Shown here one piece after another: positions 14,784-23,830 of a stretch of 64,000 nucleotides of DNA. Position 1 is the first letter of the stretch; every line of letters begins with the position of its first letter. The translations under genes and the position numbers were made by a program. Below the pieces are notes generated by a model. The model was not told the origin of the DNA. It saw only the letters and a list, made by a program, of their open reading frames with translations, and did not search any database. The DNA comes from JADLHS01 sp964561105 (GTDB lineage Bacteria > Verrucomicrobiota > Verrucomicrobiia > Limisphaerales > JADLHS01): positions 1-64,000 of the forward strand of contig CAZLOH010000032.1 of NCBI GenBank assembly GCA_964561105.1, written 5' to 3'.

Positions 14784-17700
14784 ATACCATTCCTTCCGCA
14801 GCGCCCAAGCCGGCCACGGGACGCCATTACTGGCGCGGGCTGGATCAACTGGCGGAGACGCCGGAGTTCAAGCAATTCCTGGAGCGCGAATTTCCCGAGA
14901 ATGCGACCGAGTTCGCCGACCCGGTTTCGCGACGGCACTTCGTCAAAATCATGTCCGCGTCCTTCGCGCTTGCGGGCCTGGGCCTGGGCGCGACGGGTTG
15001 CCGACGACCTGAAGCCAGCCTGATGCCGTTCGGCAAGGCGCCGGAACATTTCATCTACGGCACGTACAATTACTACGCCACCGCGATGCCCACCCGTGGC
15101 GGGGCCATTCCGCTCATCGCCAAATCGTATGAGGGCCGGCCCATCAAGGTGGAGGGCAATCCGCTTTTCCCCGGCGGGAATGGCAGCACGGATCGCTTCG
15201 CGCAGGCCTCGGTTCTGAATCTGTATGACCCCGACCGCGCGGCGCGTTTCGCCCAGGTTGATGGTTCGGGCAAGCTGCAAACCGTCGAGCGGCTGGCGGC
15301 CTTGGATGCCTTGAGTGGCCTGGCGAAAAAATTCGCGGCCAACCAGGGCGAAGGCCTGGCCTTCCTCGGCGAGCACAAACATTCCCCGTCGCGTCATCGG
15401 ATGCACGAGGAACTGACTAAAAAACTTCCGAAGTCCAAATGGTTTCTCTACGACGCGATTGATTCGGACATTCACCGGCGCGCGGCCACCCAGGCGTTCG
15501 GGAAATCAGTGCAGCCGGTGTTTCGATACGATGAAGCGACCACCATCCTGACGCTGGATTGCGACTTCATCGCGGGGGAGGAGGACGCGCACAACAACAT
15601 CCGCCGGTTCACGAAAGGCCGGAAGATTGAGAAACCCGAAGACAAGCTGAACCGGCTCTACGCCATCGAATCGTTGTTCACGCTCACGGGCGTGAACGCG
15701 GATCATCGGCTGCGTTTGCCGGCGAGCCGGGTGTTGCTGGCCGCGCGCGGGATTCTGGACGCAGTCAACGGCCGGGCGGTCGCCGGCCTGTCGGAACACG
15801 CCAAATGGATTTCCGAGTGCGCCAAGGATTTGCAGGCCAATCGGGGCAAGTCGCTGGTGGTGGCGGGTATCCGGCAGCCGCTGGCGGTGCATCTGCTGGC
15901 CTACGCCATCAACGAGGCGTTGGGAAATATCGGGCACACAATCGAACTCCTCGAGACGGCCGCGCCCATCTCGGCCGAACTGCCGGAACTCGCCGCGCTG
16001 CTGAACGCGGGTGCGGTGGAGACGCTCGTTATCATTGACGCGAACCCGGTGTACAACGCGCCGAAGGATTTGAATTGGGCCGCGACGCAACGCAAAGCCA
16101 GGAAGGTGGTCCGGCTCGGCTACTTTGAGGACGAAACCGGGGCGGCCTGCGACTGGCATTATCCGGCCGCGCACTATCTCGAATCCTGGGGCGATGCTCG
16201 AACCAGCGATGGCACGCTCGTGCCGGTGCAACCGCTCATTGCGCCGTTGTTCGGTGGACTGACGGACCTGGAATTTCTGGCCCGGATCGGCGGAGCGGTC
16301 GCGCCGGAGCCAAACAAAATTGTTCGCGAAACATTCGCCGCTATCACCGGCCATGATTCCGACGCGGCATGGAATCAGTTTCTGCACGATGGCTTCGCCC
16401 TCGGTACTGCGGCGAAGAAAGTCAGTGCGAAGCTGAATGCCTCCGTTGTTTCCGGAGCGACCGGCGGCGCGGCCGCCGCTGCGGTGGGCAAGGACAATCT
16501 CGAAGTGGTGCTCTATCGCGACGCGAAGGTGGATGATGGCCGTTACAACAACAACGGCTGGTTGCAGGAACTGCCCGATCCGTTGACGAAAATTACGTGG
16601 GACAATGCCGTGTTGGTGAGCCGGGTGACGGCCCGGGCGTTGGGGGTTGAAAACAACGATGTGGTCGAGGTCAGCGTCGGCAGCAACAAGATCACCGGCT
16701 GGATTTGGACTCAACCGGGCATGGCGGATTATTCGCTTGGTCTGGCGCTGGGTTACGGGCGCGTGAAAGTCGGACGCGTCGGCGTCGGCACGGGCTTTGA
16801 CGCGTATCCGCTGTTCAATTCGCAGACCAAGTCCATCGTGACGGGTGCGACCGTGCGCAAGACCGGCGGGACGTATCCGATCTCCTGCACGCAGACGCAT
16901 TGGTCCATGGAAGGCCGCGCGATTGTGCGCGAAGCCAACCTGGAGCAGTTCCGCGAGCATCCTGATTTCGCGGAAAAGATGAACGCGCCCGAAGCGCCGG
17001 ATGAACATCCGCTGTATCCGAATCCGCTGGTGCCGGCGATGAAGACGGCGTTGCATCAGTGGGGCATGTCGGTGGATTTGAACTCGTGCGTCGGTTGCGC
17101 GGCGTGCGTGATGGCGTGTCAGAGCGAGAACAACATTCCGATCGTGGGCAAGGACCTGGTCAATCGCGGTCGCGAGATGGCCTGGATCCGGATTGACCGT
17201 TATTTTGCCTCCCAGCCGTCGGAACACAGCATGTCCGAGTTGATGCGCCGGGATGAGAAGGAGCAATTCGACAGTTGGATTGACGACGTGCAGGCGGTGA
17301 ACCAGCCGATGTTCTGCCAGCATTGCGAAGCGGCGCCCTGCGAGAACGTCTGCCCGGTCAACGCCACCGTTCACGACCAGGAAGGACTGAACGTGATGGT
17401 GTATAACCGGTGCGTCGGCACGCGGTATTGTTCCAATAACTGCCCGTACAAGGTGCGGCGCTTCAATTATCTCGATTACAACAAGCGACCGCTCACCGCC
17501 CTCAAGGGGCCGTTCTATCCGCCGACCGCGCTGCACAGCACGGAAGGCGAATGGGATCTGGCGCGCTGGTGGAAGAACCAGTACGCGACGATGCGGCCGG
17601 AGGAGGAAGTGGAACTCATCCGGATGATCAAAAATCCGGACGTGACGGTGCGAATGCGCGGCGTCATGGAGAAATGCACCTTCTGTCTCCAGCGCATCGA

Positions 17701-18088
17701 ACACGCGAAGATCGCGCAGAAGGTCAAGGCCGGCGAGTCCGGGGACGTGGTGGTGCCGGACGGGGTGATCAAGACCGCCTGCCAGCAGGCGTGTCCGGCG
17801 GACGCGCTCGTGTTCGGTAACATCGCGGATCCGAACAGCCGGGTTTCCAAACTCAAGGCGCAGGAGCGCAATTATTCGGTGCTCGATTCCCTCAAGACCC
17901 GGCCGCGCACGACGTATCTGGCGCGCGTGCGCAATCCGAATCGGGCCATGCCCGATTACACGGACGCCCCGCTGACGTTCGAGGAATTCAGTTCGCAGAA
18001 TGGGGATCCATTTGAACACGCGGCGCCCGAAGCCCACGAGCACGGGACGACGGCGACGCCGGTTGCCGGTGAGAAAGGAGCACACTGA
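14780..18088 (+). CDS. actB: Alternative complex III subunit B, molybdopterin-like plus Fe-S protein
   Basis: ActB is the large periplasmic subunit. It has a Tat-type twin-arginine segment at residues 51-52 (DPVSRRHFVKIMSAS) followed by a lipobox-like ATGC at C74, then a molybdopterin-oxidoreductase-like domain that in this family is not expected to carry the cofactor, and a C-terminal ferredoxin-like domain with four cysteine clusters: CVGCAACVMAC near residue 770, CQHCEAAPCENVCP, CVGTRYCSNNCP and CTFCLQRI with CQQACP. The 1102-residue length is typical of the B1-B2 fused form. The start at 14780 overlaps the actA stop codon; a TTG nine bases upstream is less likely. The stop codon overlaps the actC start (TGATG). 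Confidence 0.93.
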   Translation: MNTIPSAAPKPATGRHYWRGLDQLAETPEFKQFLEREFPENATEFADPVSRRHFVKIMSASFALAGLGLGATGCRRPEASLMPFGKAPEHFIYGTYNYYATAMPTRGGAIPLIAKSYEGRPIKVEGNPLFPGGNGSTDRFAQASVLNLYDPDRAARFAQVDGSGKLQTVERLAALDALSGLAKKFAANQGEGLAFLGEHKHSPSRHRMHEELTKKLPKSKWFLYDAIDSDIHRRAATQAFGKSVQPVFRYDEATTILTLDCDFIAGEEDAHNNIRRFTKGRKIEKPEDKLNRLYAIESLFTLTGVNADHRLRLPASRVLLAARGILDAVNGRAVAGLSEHAKWISECAKDLQANRGKSLVVAGIRQPLAVHLLAYAINEALGNIGHTIELLETAAPISAELPELAALLNAGAVETLVIIDANPVYNAPKDLNWAATQRKARKVVRLGYFEDETGAACDWHYPAAHYLESWGDARTSDGTLVPVQPLIAPLFGGLTDLEFLARIGGAVAPEPNKIVRETFAAITGHDSDAAWNQFLHDGFALGTAAKKVSAKLNASVVSGATGGAAAAAVGKDNLEVVLYRDAKVDDGRYNNNGWLQELPDPLTKITWDNAVLVSRVTARALGVENNDVVEVSVGSNKITGWIWTQPGMADYSLGLALGYGRVKVGRVGVGTGFDAYPLFNSQTKSIVTGATVRKTGGTYPISCTQTHWSMEGRAIVREANLEQFREHPDFAEKMNAPEAPDEHPLYPNPLVPAMKTALHQWGMSVDLNSCVGCAACVMACQSENNIPIVGKDLVNRGREMAWIRIDRYFASQPSEHSMSELMRRDEKEQFDSWIDDVQAVNQPMFCQHCEAAPCENVCPVNATVHDQEGLNVMVYNRCVGTRYCSNNCPYKVRRFNYLDYNKRPLTALKGPFYPPTALHSTEGEWDLARWWKNQYATMRPEEEVELIRMIKNPDVTVRMRGVMEKCTFCLQRIEHAKIAQKVKAGESGDVVVPDGVIKTACQQACPADALVFGNIADPNSRVSKLKAQERNYSVLDSLKTRPRTTYLARVRNPNRAMPDYTDAPLTFEEFSSQNGDPFEHAAPEAHEHGTTATPVAGEKGAH

Positions 18089-19521
18089 TGTCGGAAGCCA
18101 CTTTTCAGATGCCAGCGGCGCAGGTGCAATTGCCGGTCGTCCCGAAGGAGCTGGAGCGCCAGCCGTTGGTGGATCACAACCGCAGTTTCGGCTGGATCTC
18201 CGACCGCGTCTCCGCCATCACCGAAGGCAAAGCGCCCTTGTGGTGGAAGGTTTCCTTCGCTGTCAGCTTTTTCTGGTTGTGCGTCCTGGGAGCGCTGTTG
18301 ACCTACCAGTTTTCCACCGGCGTCGGGGTTTGGGGAAACATGCACCCGGCCATGTGGGGTTGGGACATCGTCAACTTCGTCTGGTGGATCGGTATCGGCC
18401 ATGCCGGGACGTTGATCTCGGCGATTCTGTTTCTGCTGCGCCAGCGCTGGCGCACGGGAGTGAATCGTGCGGCGGAAGCCATGACGATTTTCGCCGTGAT
18501 GTGCGCGGGCATTTATCCGGCCATGCACGTCGGGCGCGTGTGGTTTGACTGGTGGTTGTTCCCGATCCCCGTTTACGAGGGCATCTGGCCGCAATTCCGT
18601 TCGCCGCTGATGTGGGACGTGTTCGCTGTCTCGACGTATTTCACCGTGTCCGTGTTGTTCTGGTTTGTCGGCCTGGTGCCCGATCTGGCGACGATGCGGG
18701 ACCGGGCGAAGACCAAATTGAAGCAATACATTTACGGCTTCCTCGCGCTGGGTTGGACGGGATCGAACCGCCACTGGAGCAACTACGAAAAGGCTTACTT
18801 GATCCTGGCGGGTCTGGCGACGCCTCTGGTGCTGTCCGTTCACTCCATCGTCTCGCTGGACTTCTCGGTGTCGCAGTTGCCCGGGTGGCACACCACCATT
18901 TTCCCGCCGTACTTCGTGGCGGGCGCGGTGTACTCCGGCTTTGGCATGGTGCTCACGCTGCTCGTGCCGTTGCGCAAAATGTGTCATCTCGAAGACATCA
19001 TCACGATGCGGCACGTGGATCTCATGTGCAAGGTGACCCTGGCCACCGGGTCCATCGTCGGCTACGCCTACCTCATGGAATACTTCATCGCGTGGTACAG
19101 CGGCAATCCCTACGAACGGTTCACCTTCCTCTCGCGCCTATTCGGCCCCTACTGGTATGGCGGCTGGGCGATGCTCGGGTTCAATGCGGCCATTCCGCAA
19201 TTGTTCTGGATCAAGAAATGCCGGACCAACCTGACCATCGTGTTCATCATCTCCATCCTGGCCAACATCGGGATGTGGTTTGAGCGTTTCGTGATCGTCG
19301 TCGGCTCGCTGTATCGCGACTTCCTGCCTTCGAGCTGGGGCTATTTCAAACCAACCTGGGTGGACATCGGCACGTTCCTCGGCACGTTCGGATTGTTCTT
19401 CACCATGTTCCTGTTGTTCATCCGCTTTTTGCCGATGATTGCCATTTCGGAAGTGAAGGGGGTCACGCCCCAGGCCGACCCGCATCATCCGCTGGCCAAA
19501 CCGAACGGAGGTAAACACTGA
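18088..19521 (+). CDS. actC: Alternative complex III subunit C, NrfD-like membrane protein
   Basis: ActC is an integral membrane quinol-binding subunit of the NrfD/PsrC family. The 477-residue protein has about ten hydrophobic helices, starting with VSFAVSFFWLCVLGALL. Conserved family features include the polar residues near MHPAMWGWDIVNFVWWIGIG and the HSIVSLDFSVSQLPGWHTT segment, found in quinol-oxidising NrfD homologues. GGAG at 18077-18080 supports the ATG at 18088, which overlaps the actB stop. Its last base overlaps the actD start region (TGATG), so the two are translationally coupled. Confidence 0.92.
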   Translation: MSEATFQMPAAQVQLPVVPKELERQPLVDHNRSFGWISDRVSAITEGKAPLWWKVSFAVSFFWLCVLGALLTYQFSTGVGVWGNMHPAMWGWDIVNFVWWIGIGHAGTLISAILFLLRQRWRTGVNRAAEAMTIFAVMCAGIYPAMHVGRVWFDWWLFPIPVYEGIWPQFRSPLMWDVFAVSTYFTVSVLFWFVGLVPDLATMRDRAKTKLKQYIYGFLALGWTGSNRHWSNYEKAYLILAGLATPLVLSVHSIVSLDFSVSQLPGWHTTIFPPYFVAGAVYSGFGMVLTLLVPLRKMCHLEDIITMRHVDLMCKVTLATGSIVGYAYLMEYFIAWYSGNPYERFTFLSRLFGPYWYGGWAMLGFNAAIPQLFWIKKCRTNLTIVFIISILANIGMWFERFVIVVGSLYRDFLPSSWGYFKPTWVDIGTFLGTFGLFFTMFLLFIRFLPMIAISEVKGVTPQADPHHPLAKPNGGKH

Positions 19522-20060
19522 TGAGCGCGTCCGCCAAACCCTACGGCTTGCTGGCCGAATTCACCAACACCACCGATGTGCTGCACGCGGCGGAAAAAGT
19601 CCGCGACGCCGGCTTCCGCAAGTGGGATGTCTTTATGCCGTTCCCGGTCCATGGGATGGACAAGGCCATGGGGATCAAGAACTCGAAGGTCGGCTGGTTT
19701 GCCTTCATCGGCGGGGTCACGGGTTACACCACCGGCATGTTGATGATCTGGTGGATGAACGCCGTGGACTACCGCATCATCGTCGGCGGCAAACCGATGT
19801 TCAGCCCCTACGCGGCCTTTCCGCCATCGTACGAATTGACGATTCTCTTTGGGTCGTTCGGCGCCATCCTCGGCATGATGTTTTTGAACCGGCTGCCGCG
19901 CCTGCATCATCCGCTGCTCAAACACCGGCGCTTCAACCAGGTGACGCATGACAAGTTTTTCGTGGTCATCGAGACGGCGGACCCGAAGTATTCCGAGACC
20001 GAAACCCGCCAACTGCTCGAGGCCGCCGGCAGTCAGCGCATCGAAATGGTGGAGGACTAA
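19521..20060 (+). CDS. actD: Alternative complex III subunit D
   Basis: ActD is a small membrane subunit (DUF3341 family). The 179-residue protein begins with the conserved YGLLAEFTNTTDVLHAAEKV segment, continues with the MPFPVHGMDKAMGI loop, and has two membrane helices (WFAFIGGVTGYTTGMLMIWW and ELTILFGSFGAILGMMF). The C-terminal soluble segment ends with the ETRQLLEAAGSQRIEMVED pattern usual in the family. GGAGG at 19507-19511 lies nine bases before the ATG. The stop codon overlaps the actE start (TAATG). Confidence 0.9.
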   Translation: MSASAKPYGLLAEFTNTTDVLHAAEKVRDAGFRKWDVFMPFPVHGMDKAMGIKNSKVGWFAFIGGVTGYTTGMLMIWWMNAVDYRIIVGGKPMFSPYAAFPPSYELTILFGSFGAILGMMFLNRLPRLHHPLLKHRRFNQVTHDKFFVVIETADPKYSETETRQLLEAAGSQRIEMVED

Positions 20061-20704
20061 TGCGCTATTTTTTCCTCATCTTTGGCGTTCTGGTGTTGGC
20101 GGTGATGTTGATCGCCGGGCGGCGGGGTGACCTGACGCGCCATCGTCCGTTGCAGATTTTCCCGGACATGAAGCGCCAGCTCAAGTTGCGTCCCCAGACT
20201 CCCAACGGCTTTTTTCCGGACGGCCTGAGTTCGCACTTGCCGCCGGCGGGGACCATTGACCAGAGCGTGCCGGCATCGGTGGCGGGGCGGGAGGTTTATC
20301 AGTTTGCCGACGATCCCTACAACACAGGCCGCGTTCCGGGCAAAACCAATTTCGTCGAACTTTCTCCCGTGCCCGTCTCCGCGGCGTTGCTGGCCCGCGG
20401 GCGGGAGCGCTTCAATATCTATTGCTCGCCCTGTCACGGTCAGACCGCCGATGGCAATGGCATCACCAAAAAAATCGGAGCCATGGCGGTGGTGGCGAAC
20501 CTGCACGACAAGCGCATTGTGGAGCTGGCGGATGGGGAGATTTTCAATACGGTCAGCCACGGCAAAGGCAACATGCAGGGCTATGCGCCCCAGATTCCGG
20601 TCGAAGATCGTTGGGCCGTCATTGCTTATCTGCGGGCGTTGCAACTGAGCCAACTGGGGAAGGTGGATGACCTGTCACCGGCCCTGCGAGCCCAACTCAA
20701 GTAA
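20060..20704 (+). CDS. actE: Alternative complex III subunit E, monohaem cytochrome c
   Basis: The 214-residue protein has an N-terminal membrane or signal helix (residues 3-19) and one class I cytochrome c domain with CSPCH at residues 122-126 and a distal methionine in the KGNMQGYAP segment. It is the periplasmic monohaem subunit of alternative complex III and probably carries electrons out of the complex together with ActA. In many homologues the N-terminus is a lipobox; here no cysteine follows the hydrophobic helix, so it is probably anchored by an uncleaved helix. Confidence 0.9.
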   Translation: MRYFFLIFGVLVLAVMLIAGRRGDLTRHRPLQIFPDMKRQLKLRPQTPNGFFPDGLSSHLPPAGTIDQSVPASVAGREVYQFADDPYNTGRVPGKTNFVELSPVPVSAALLARGRERFNIYCSPCHGQTADGNGITKKIGAMAVVANLHDKRIVELADGEIFNTVSHGKGNMQGYAPQIPVEDRWAVIAYLRALQLSQLGKVDDLSPALRAQLK

Positions 20705-20708
20705 GCGT

Positions 20709-22013
20709 ATGAGTCAACCAGACGATTTTTCCAACGAAGATCCGCAAGCGGCGCCACTGGACCTGACGAAGTGGCGCGGTCTGCCCGGCCGCTGCGTGGC
20801 GGTCGGCGGCGTGATTACGGTGCTCGGTTTCTTTTTGAGCTGGCGTCACGATGGCCTGGTCAATTTCGCCTATTTCTGGCTGGTGGCTTTCATGTTGTTT
20901 CTGGGCCTGGCGCTCGGGGCGCTGTTCCTGGTGCTGGCGCATCATCTCTTTGACGCCGGCTGGTCGGTGGCTACCCGGCGCATTTGCGAGCATCTGGCGG
21001 CGTTGTTGTTTCCGGCCCTGGCCGTGCTCTTCGTGCCGATCCTCCTGCTCGCGCCGAAAATTTACAAGTGGATGTCGGCCAATCCGGCGACCGACCACGC
21101 ATTGAAGGCCAAGCTGCCGATGTTCACGACGCCGGGATTCTATCTCGGGGCCGTGGCGTGCTTTGGGATCTGGTGGTGGTTGTCGAGCCGGCTCCGGTAC
21201 TGGTCGGTCAAGCAGGATGAAACCGGCGCGGCGGAGTGTACCCGGAAGATGCGGTTTCTCTCCTCCGTCGGCATCTTTCTCTACGCCTTCACGGTGACCT
21301 ACGCGGCCATCATGTGGATGAAGGCGCTGCAATACCAATGGTTCTCCACCATGTATGGCGTCTGGTATTTCGCCGGGAGCGTCTGGCTCGCGTTGGGCAC
21401 GGTGTATGTCATCACCATGTTGCTGGACCGCCAGCGCGTTCTCACCAAGGTGCTGCATGAGCATCAGTATTATTTTCTCGGCTCGTTGCTGTTCGCCTTC
21501 ACGGTGTTTTACGCCTACGTGACCTTTGCGCAATACTTCATTATTTGGAACGCCAACATGCCGGAGGAAACCTTCTGGTACGTCCTGCGGGAAAAGGGCA
21601 CGTGGTGGTGGGTGAGCATGGTCATCATCTTCGGCCACTTTTTCGTTCCCTTCCTGGCGTTGCTGCGGATTGACGTGAAGAGCATTTTTTCCCTGATGGT
21701 CCCGCTGGCCGTCTGGACCTGGCTGATGCGTTTCACCGATCTGGCGTTCAACATTCTCCCACCGTTGTTCCCGGACAACTTTCCGATCCTTTGGGTGTGG
21801 TTGCCGCTGGGCATGATCGCGTTCATGGGCGGCGTGCTGACCAAGGTGTTTTTGAAACAATTTGCCGCGGTGTCGCCCTTCCCGAAAAAGGATCCGCGCT
21901 TGATTGAGGCGATGGGCTTGTATCATGTGCCAGTGCCGCAGATTTCCGGCGGAAACCGGGGGTCGGCCGGTCAACTGAGCGGCGCGCCGTCCCCGTCGAA
22001 AGGAGGCCATTGA
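20709..22013 (+). CDS. actF: Alternative complex III subunit F
   Basis: ActF is the last membrane subunit and resembles a shorter relative of ActC. The 434-residue protein has about ten hydrophobic helices, including CVAVGGVITVLGFFLSW, FLVLAHHLFDAGWSVATRRI and VVIFGHFFVPFLALL-like segments (actual reading MVIIFGHFFVPFLALL), with conserved His, Asp and Trp residues in the second helix pair. I chose the ATG at 20709, just after the actE stop; an upstream in-frame start would overlap actE by 38 bases and add a Cys-rich unconserved leader. Its stop overlaps the next gene (TGATG). Confidence 0.9.
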   Translation: MSQPDDFSNEDPQAAPLDLTKWRGLPGRCVAVGGVITVLGFFLSWRHDGLVNFAYFWLVAFMLFLGLALGALFLVLAHHLFDAGWSVATRRICEHLAALLFPALAVLFVPILLLAPKIYKWMSANPATDHALKAKLPMFTTPGFYLGAVACFGIWWWLSSRLRYWSVKQDETGAAECTRKMRFLSSVGIFLYAFTVTYAAIMWMKALQYQWFSTMYGVWYFAGSVWLALGTVYVITMLLDRQRVLTKVLHEHQYYFLGSLLFAFTVFYAYVTFAQYFIIWNANMPEETFWYVLREKGTWWWVSMVIIFGHFFVPFLALLRIDVKSIFSLMVPLAVWTWLMRFTDLAFNILPPLFPDNFPILWVWLPLGMIAFMGGVLTKVFLKQFAAVSPFPKKDPRLIEAMGLYHVPVPQISGGNRGSAGQLSGAPSPSKGGH

Positions 22014-22396
22014 TGAATTGCACCGAGCAGGACGAGACAACGTGTTGCCGGCGATGCTCCACCATCGTGGCGGCGGTCATTGTGTGTTTGATTTTCGCCG
22101 CGCTGGTCTGGAAGACGCGCCAGTACACCACGCCGCCACCGTTGAATGCCGGTCGCGCGGCCGAACGCGCCAAGGCCCTGGTGGAATTGCACGCCGCCGA
22201 GGCTGACGCCCTGAACAATGTCGGCTGGGTGGATCAAGCCAAGGGCGTCGTGCGGCTGCCCATTGTGGAGGCGATGAAACTGGCCGAACGCGAGTGGCAG
22301 AATCCGGCGCAGGCGCGCGCCGACCTGATTGCCCGCGTGGAAAAAGCCACGGCGCTGCCTCCGAAAGCGCCGGAGAAGCCCAGCGCGTTCGAGTAA
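22013..22396 (+). CDS. Small membrane protein between ActF and the cbb3-like genes
   Basis: The 127-residue protein begins with a short cysteine-rich segment (CTEQDETTCCRRCS), followed by one membrane helix (TIVAAVIVCLIFAALVW) and a soluble alpha-helical domain rich in Ala, Glu and Arg, which includes NNVGWVDQAKGVVRLPIVEA. I do not recognise a named family. The gene overlaps actF (TGATG), has GGAGG at 22002-22006, and is followed without a gap by the CcoN-like gene, so it belongs to the respiratory operon. The VGWVDQAKGVVRLPIxEAM segment resembles the 'wind-up' region found in some small oxidase-associated proteins, but no haem or metal motif is evident. It is a candidate accessory subunit. 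Confidence 0.8.
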   Translation: MNCTEQDETTCCRRCSTIVAAVIVCLIFAALVWKTRQYTTPPPLNAGRAAERAKALVELHAAEADALNNVGWVDQAKGVVRLPIVEAMKLAEREWQNPAQARADLIARVEKATALPPKAPEKPSAFE

Positions 22397-22414
22397 GTGC
22401 TTCCGTCTGTCCCC

Positions 22415-23830
22415 ATGACCGCCACCCCGAACCCTTCGCGGATTGACGCTTCCTGTCGTCTGCCGTTGTTCGCGTTGTTTGGCGGAGCGGCAGTCTGGCT
22501 GGCGCTGAGTTCCGTGTTTGGCCTGATCGCTTCGCTGTCCTTTCACAGCCCCGCGATGTTTGCGAATTGCGCGTTGCTCAGTTACGGTCGCGCCTTTCCC
22601 GCCGGGCAGACCTTGTTGGTTTACGGCTTTGGCATTCCATCGGGACTGGGCGTGGGGTTGTGGTTGTTCGCCCGGTTGGGACGGGTTGAAGTGGCCCGGC
22701 CGTGGCTGCTCGTCCTGGGCGCCAAACTCTGGCATCTCGGCGTGCTGGTGGGCCTGGTCGCCATCCTTGTGGGGCAGGGGACGGGTTATGAGTGGTTCGA
22801 GCTGCCGTATTATGCCGCGGTGATTTTGTTTCTGGGTTACCTGCTCCTGGCGATTTGGACGTTGGCGACCTACGCGCAACGGCGGGAACAAACTTTGTAC
22901 CCTTCGCAATGGTTTATCCTGGCGACGCTGTTTTGGTTTCCGTGGATTTTCTCGACGGCCTTGCTGCTCTTGCACTACTTCCCGGTGCGCGGGATGGTGC
23001 AAGCCTCCATCGCCTGGTGGTTTTCCGGCAACTTGCTCCATGTCTGGCTGACGTCGGCGGGTCTGGCCTCGACGTTCTATTTTCTCCCCAAGCTGACGAA
23101 TCGTCCGCTGCAAAGTCGCTACCTGGCGCTCTTCGTATTTTTCACGCTGCTGCTGTTCGGCACCTGGACGGGCGTTCCCGCCAGCGCGCCGTTGCCGGCC
23201 TGGATGCCGGTGTTGAGCAGCGGCGCCAGTTTGCTGTTGCTGGTGCCGGCCGCCGGAGTCGTGGTGATCATGGTGCAGACCTGCCGCGGCGCAAATGTGT
23301 CCTGCGGAGGCGGCCCGCTGTGCTTTACCGAATTCGGTGTCTGGTCGCTGGTGCTGGCGACGGTGTTGTTTGCCCTGGGCGCTTGTCCGGCGGTGGCGCG
23401 CGTCACGGATTTTACCTGGTTCGGGCGCGGCGAAAACGTGCTGCGGCTGCAAGGCTTTTTCCTGATGACCATGCTCGGGGCGGCCTATTACATTCTGCCG
23501 CGGGTGGCCGGCATCGAAATCAGCCAGGCTCGCATCCGGGTCAACTTCTGGCTGGGCGTCATCGGCACGGTGGTGTTCGCGCTGCCATTGGTGGTGGGCG
23601 GATTGCGGCAGGGTTTTGCGCTGGCCAATGTCTCCGTGCCGTTTCTCGAAACCACGAAAGCGGCCCTGATGTATTTCCGTTTGAGCACGATTGGTGAGAC
23701 TTGCCTGCTCGCCGGCAACTTTCTCTTCCTGTTCAACGTGACCTTGGTTTTGGTTCATTACTATCGAGTGGTCTGCAAATCGGTTTATGCCGAAGTGACC
23801 GCCCTGGCGCCGGAAGGGGTGAAAGCATGA
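22415..23830 (+). CDS. CcoN-like cbb3 oxidase subunit I homologue lacking cofactor ligands
   Basis: This 471-residue protein with about twelve helices aligns by eye with cbb3 oxidase subunit I: SYGRAFPAG (59-64 region), WWFSGNLLHVWLT (201-213), FYFLPKLTNRP, GAAYYILPRVAG (355-366), NFWLGVIGTVVFALPLVVGG and LLAGNFLFLFNV all have CcoN counterparts. The six expected histidine ligands are not found. The helix II position is G64, the GHN motif is SGN (G205), the HH pair is replaced in GVPASAP (253-259), and the GHVH motif reads GENV (E340, V342). Only five histidines remain in the whole protein, none at these places. It should therefore not reduce oxygen. Its stop overlaps the CcoO-like gene (ATGA). 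A GTG at 22397 is an alternative start. Confidence 0.82.
   Translation: MTATPNPSRIDASCRLPLFALFGGAAVWLALSSVFGLIASLSFHSPAMFANCALLSYGRAFPAGQTLLVYGFGIPSGLGVGLWLFARLGRVEVARPWLLVLGAKLWHLGVLVGLVAILVGQGTGYEWFELPYYAAVILFLGYLLLAIWTLATYAQRREQTLYPSQWFILATLFWFPWIFSTALLLLHYFPVRGMVQASIAWWFSGNLLHVWLTSAGLASTFYFLPKLTNRPLQSRYLALFVFFTLLLFGTWTGVPASAPLPAWMPVLSSGASLLLLVPAAGVVVIMVQTCRGANVSCGGGPLCFTEFGVWSLVLATVLFALGACPAVARVTDFTWFGRGENVLRLQGFFLMTMLGAAYYILPRVAGIEISQARIRVNFWLGVIGTVVFALPLVVGGLRQGFALANVSVPFLETTKAALMYFRLSTIGETCLLAGNFLFLFNVTLVLVHYYRVVCKSVYAEVTALAPEGVKA

Noticed and set aside
15506..18085. A long open frame antisense to actB (over 850 codons)
   Set aside because: It is a GC-rich shadow of actB. Its protein is Arg/His-rich with no recognisable domain, while the plus frame has complete Fe-S cluster motifs.
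20697..22040. Minus-strand open frame opposite actF
   Set aside because: No domain is visible, and actF matches its expected family along the full length.
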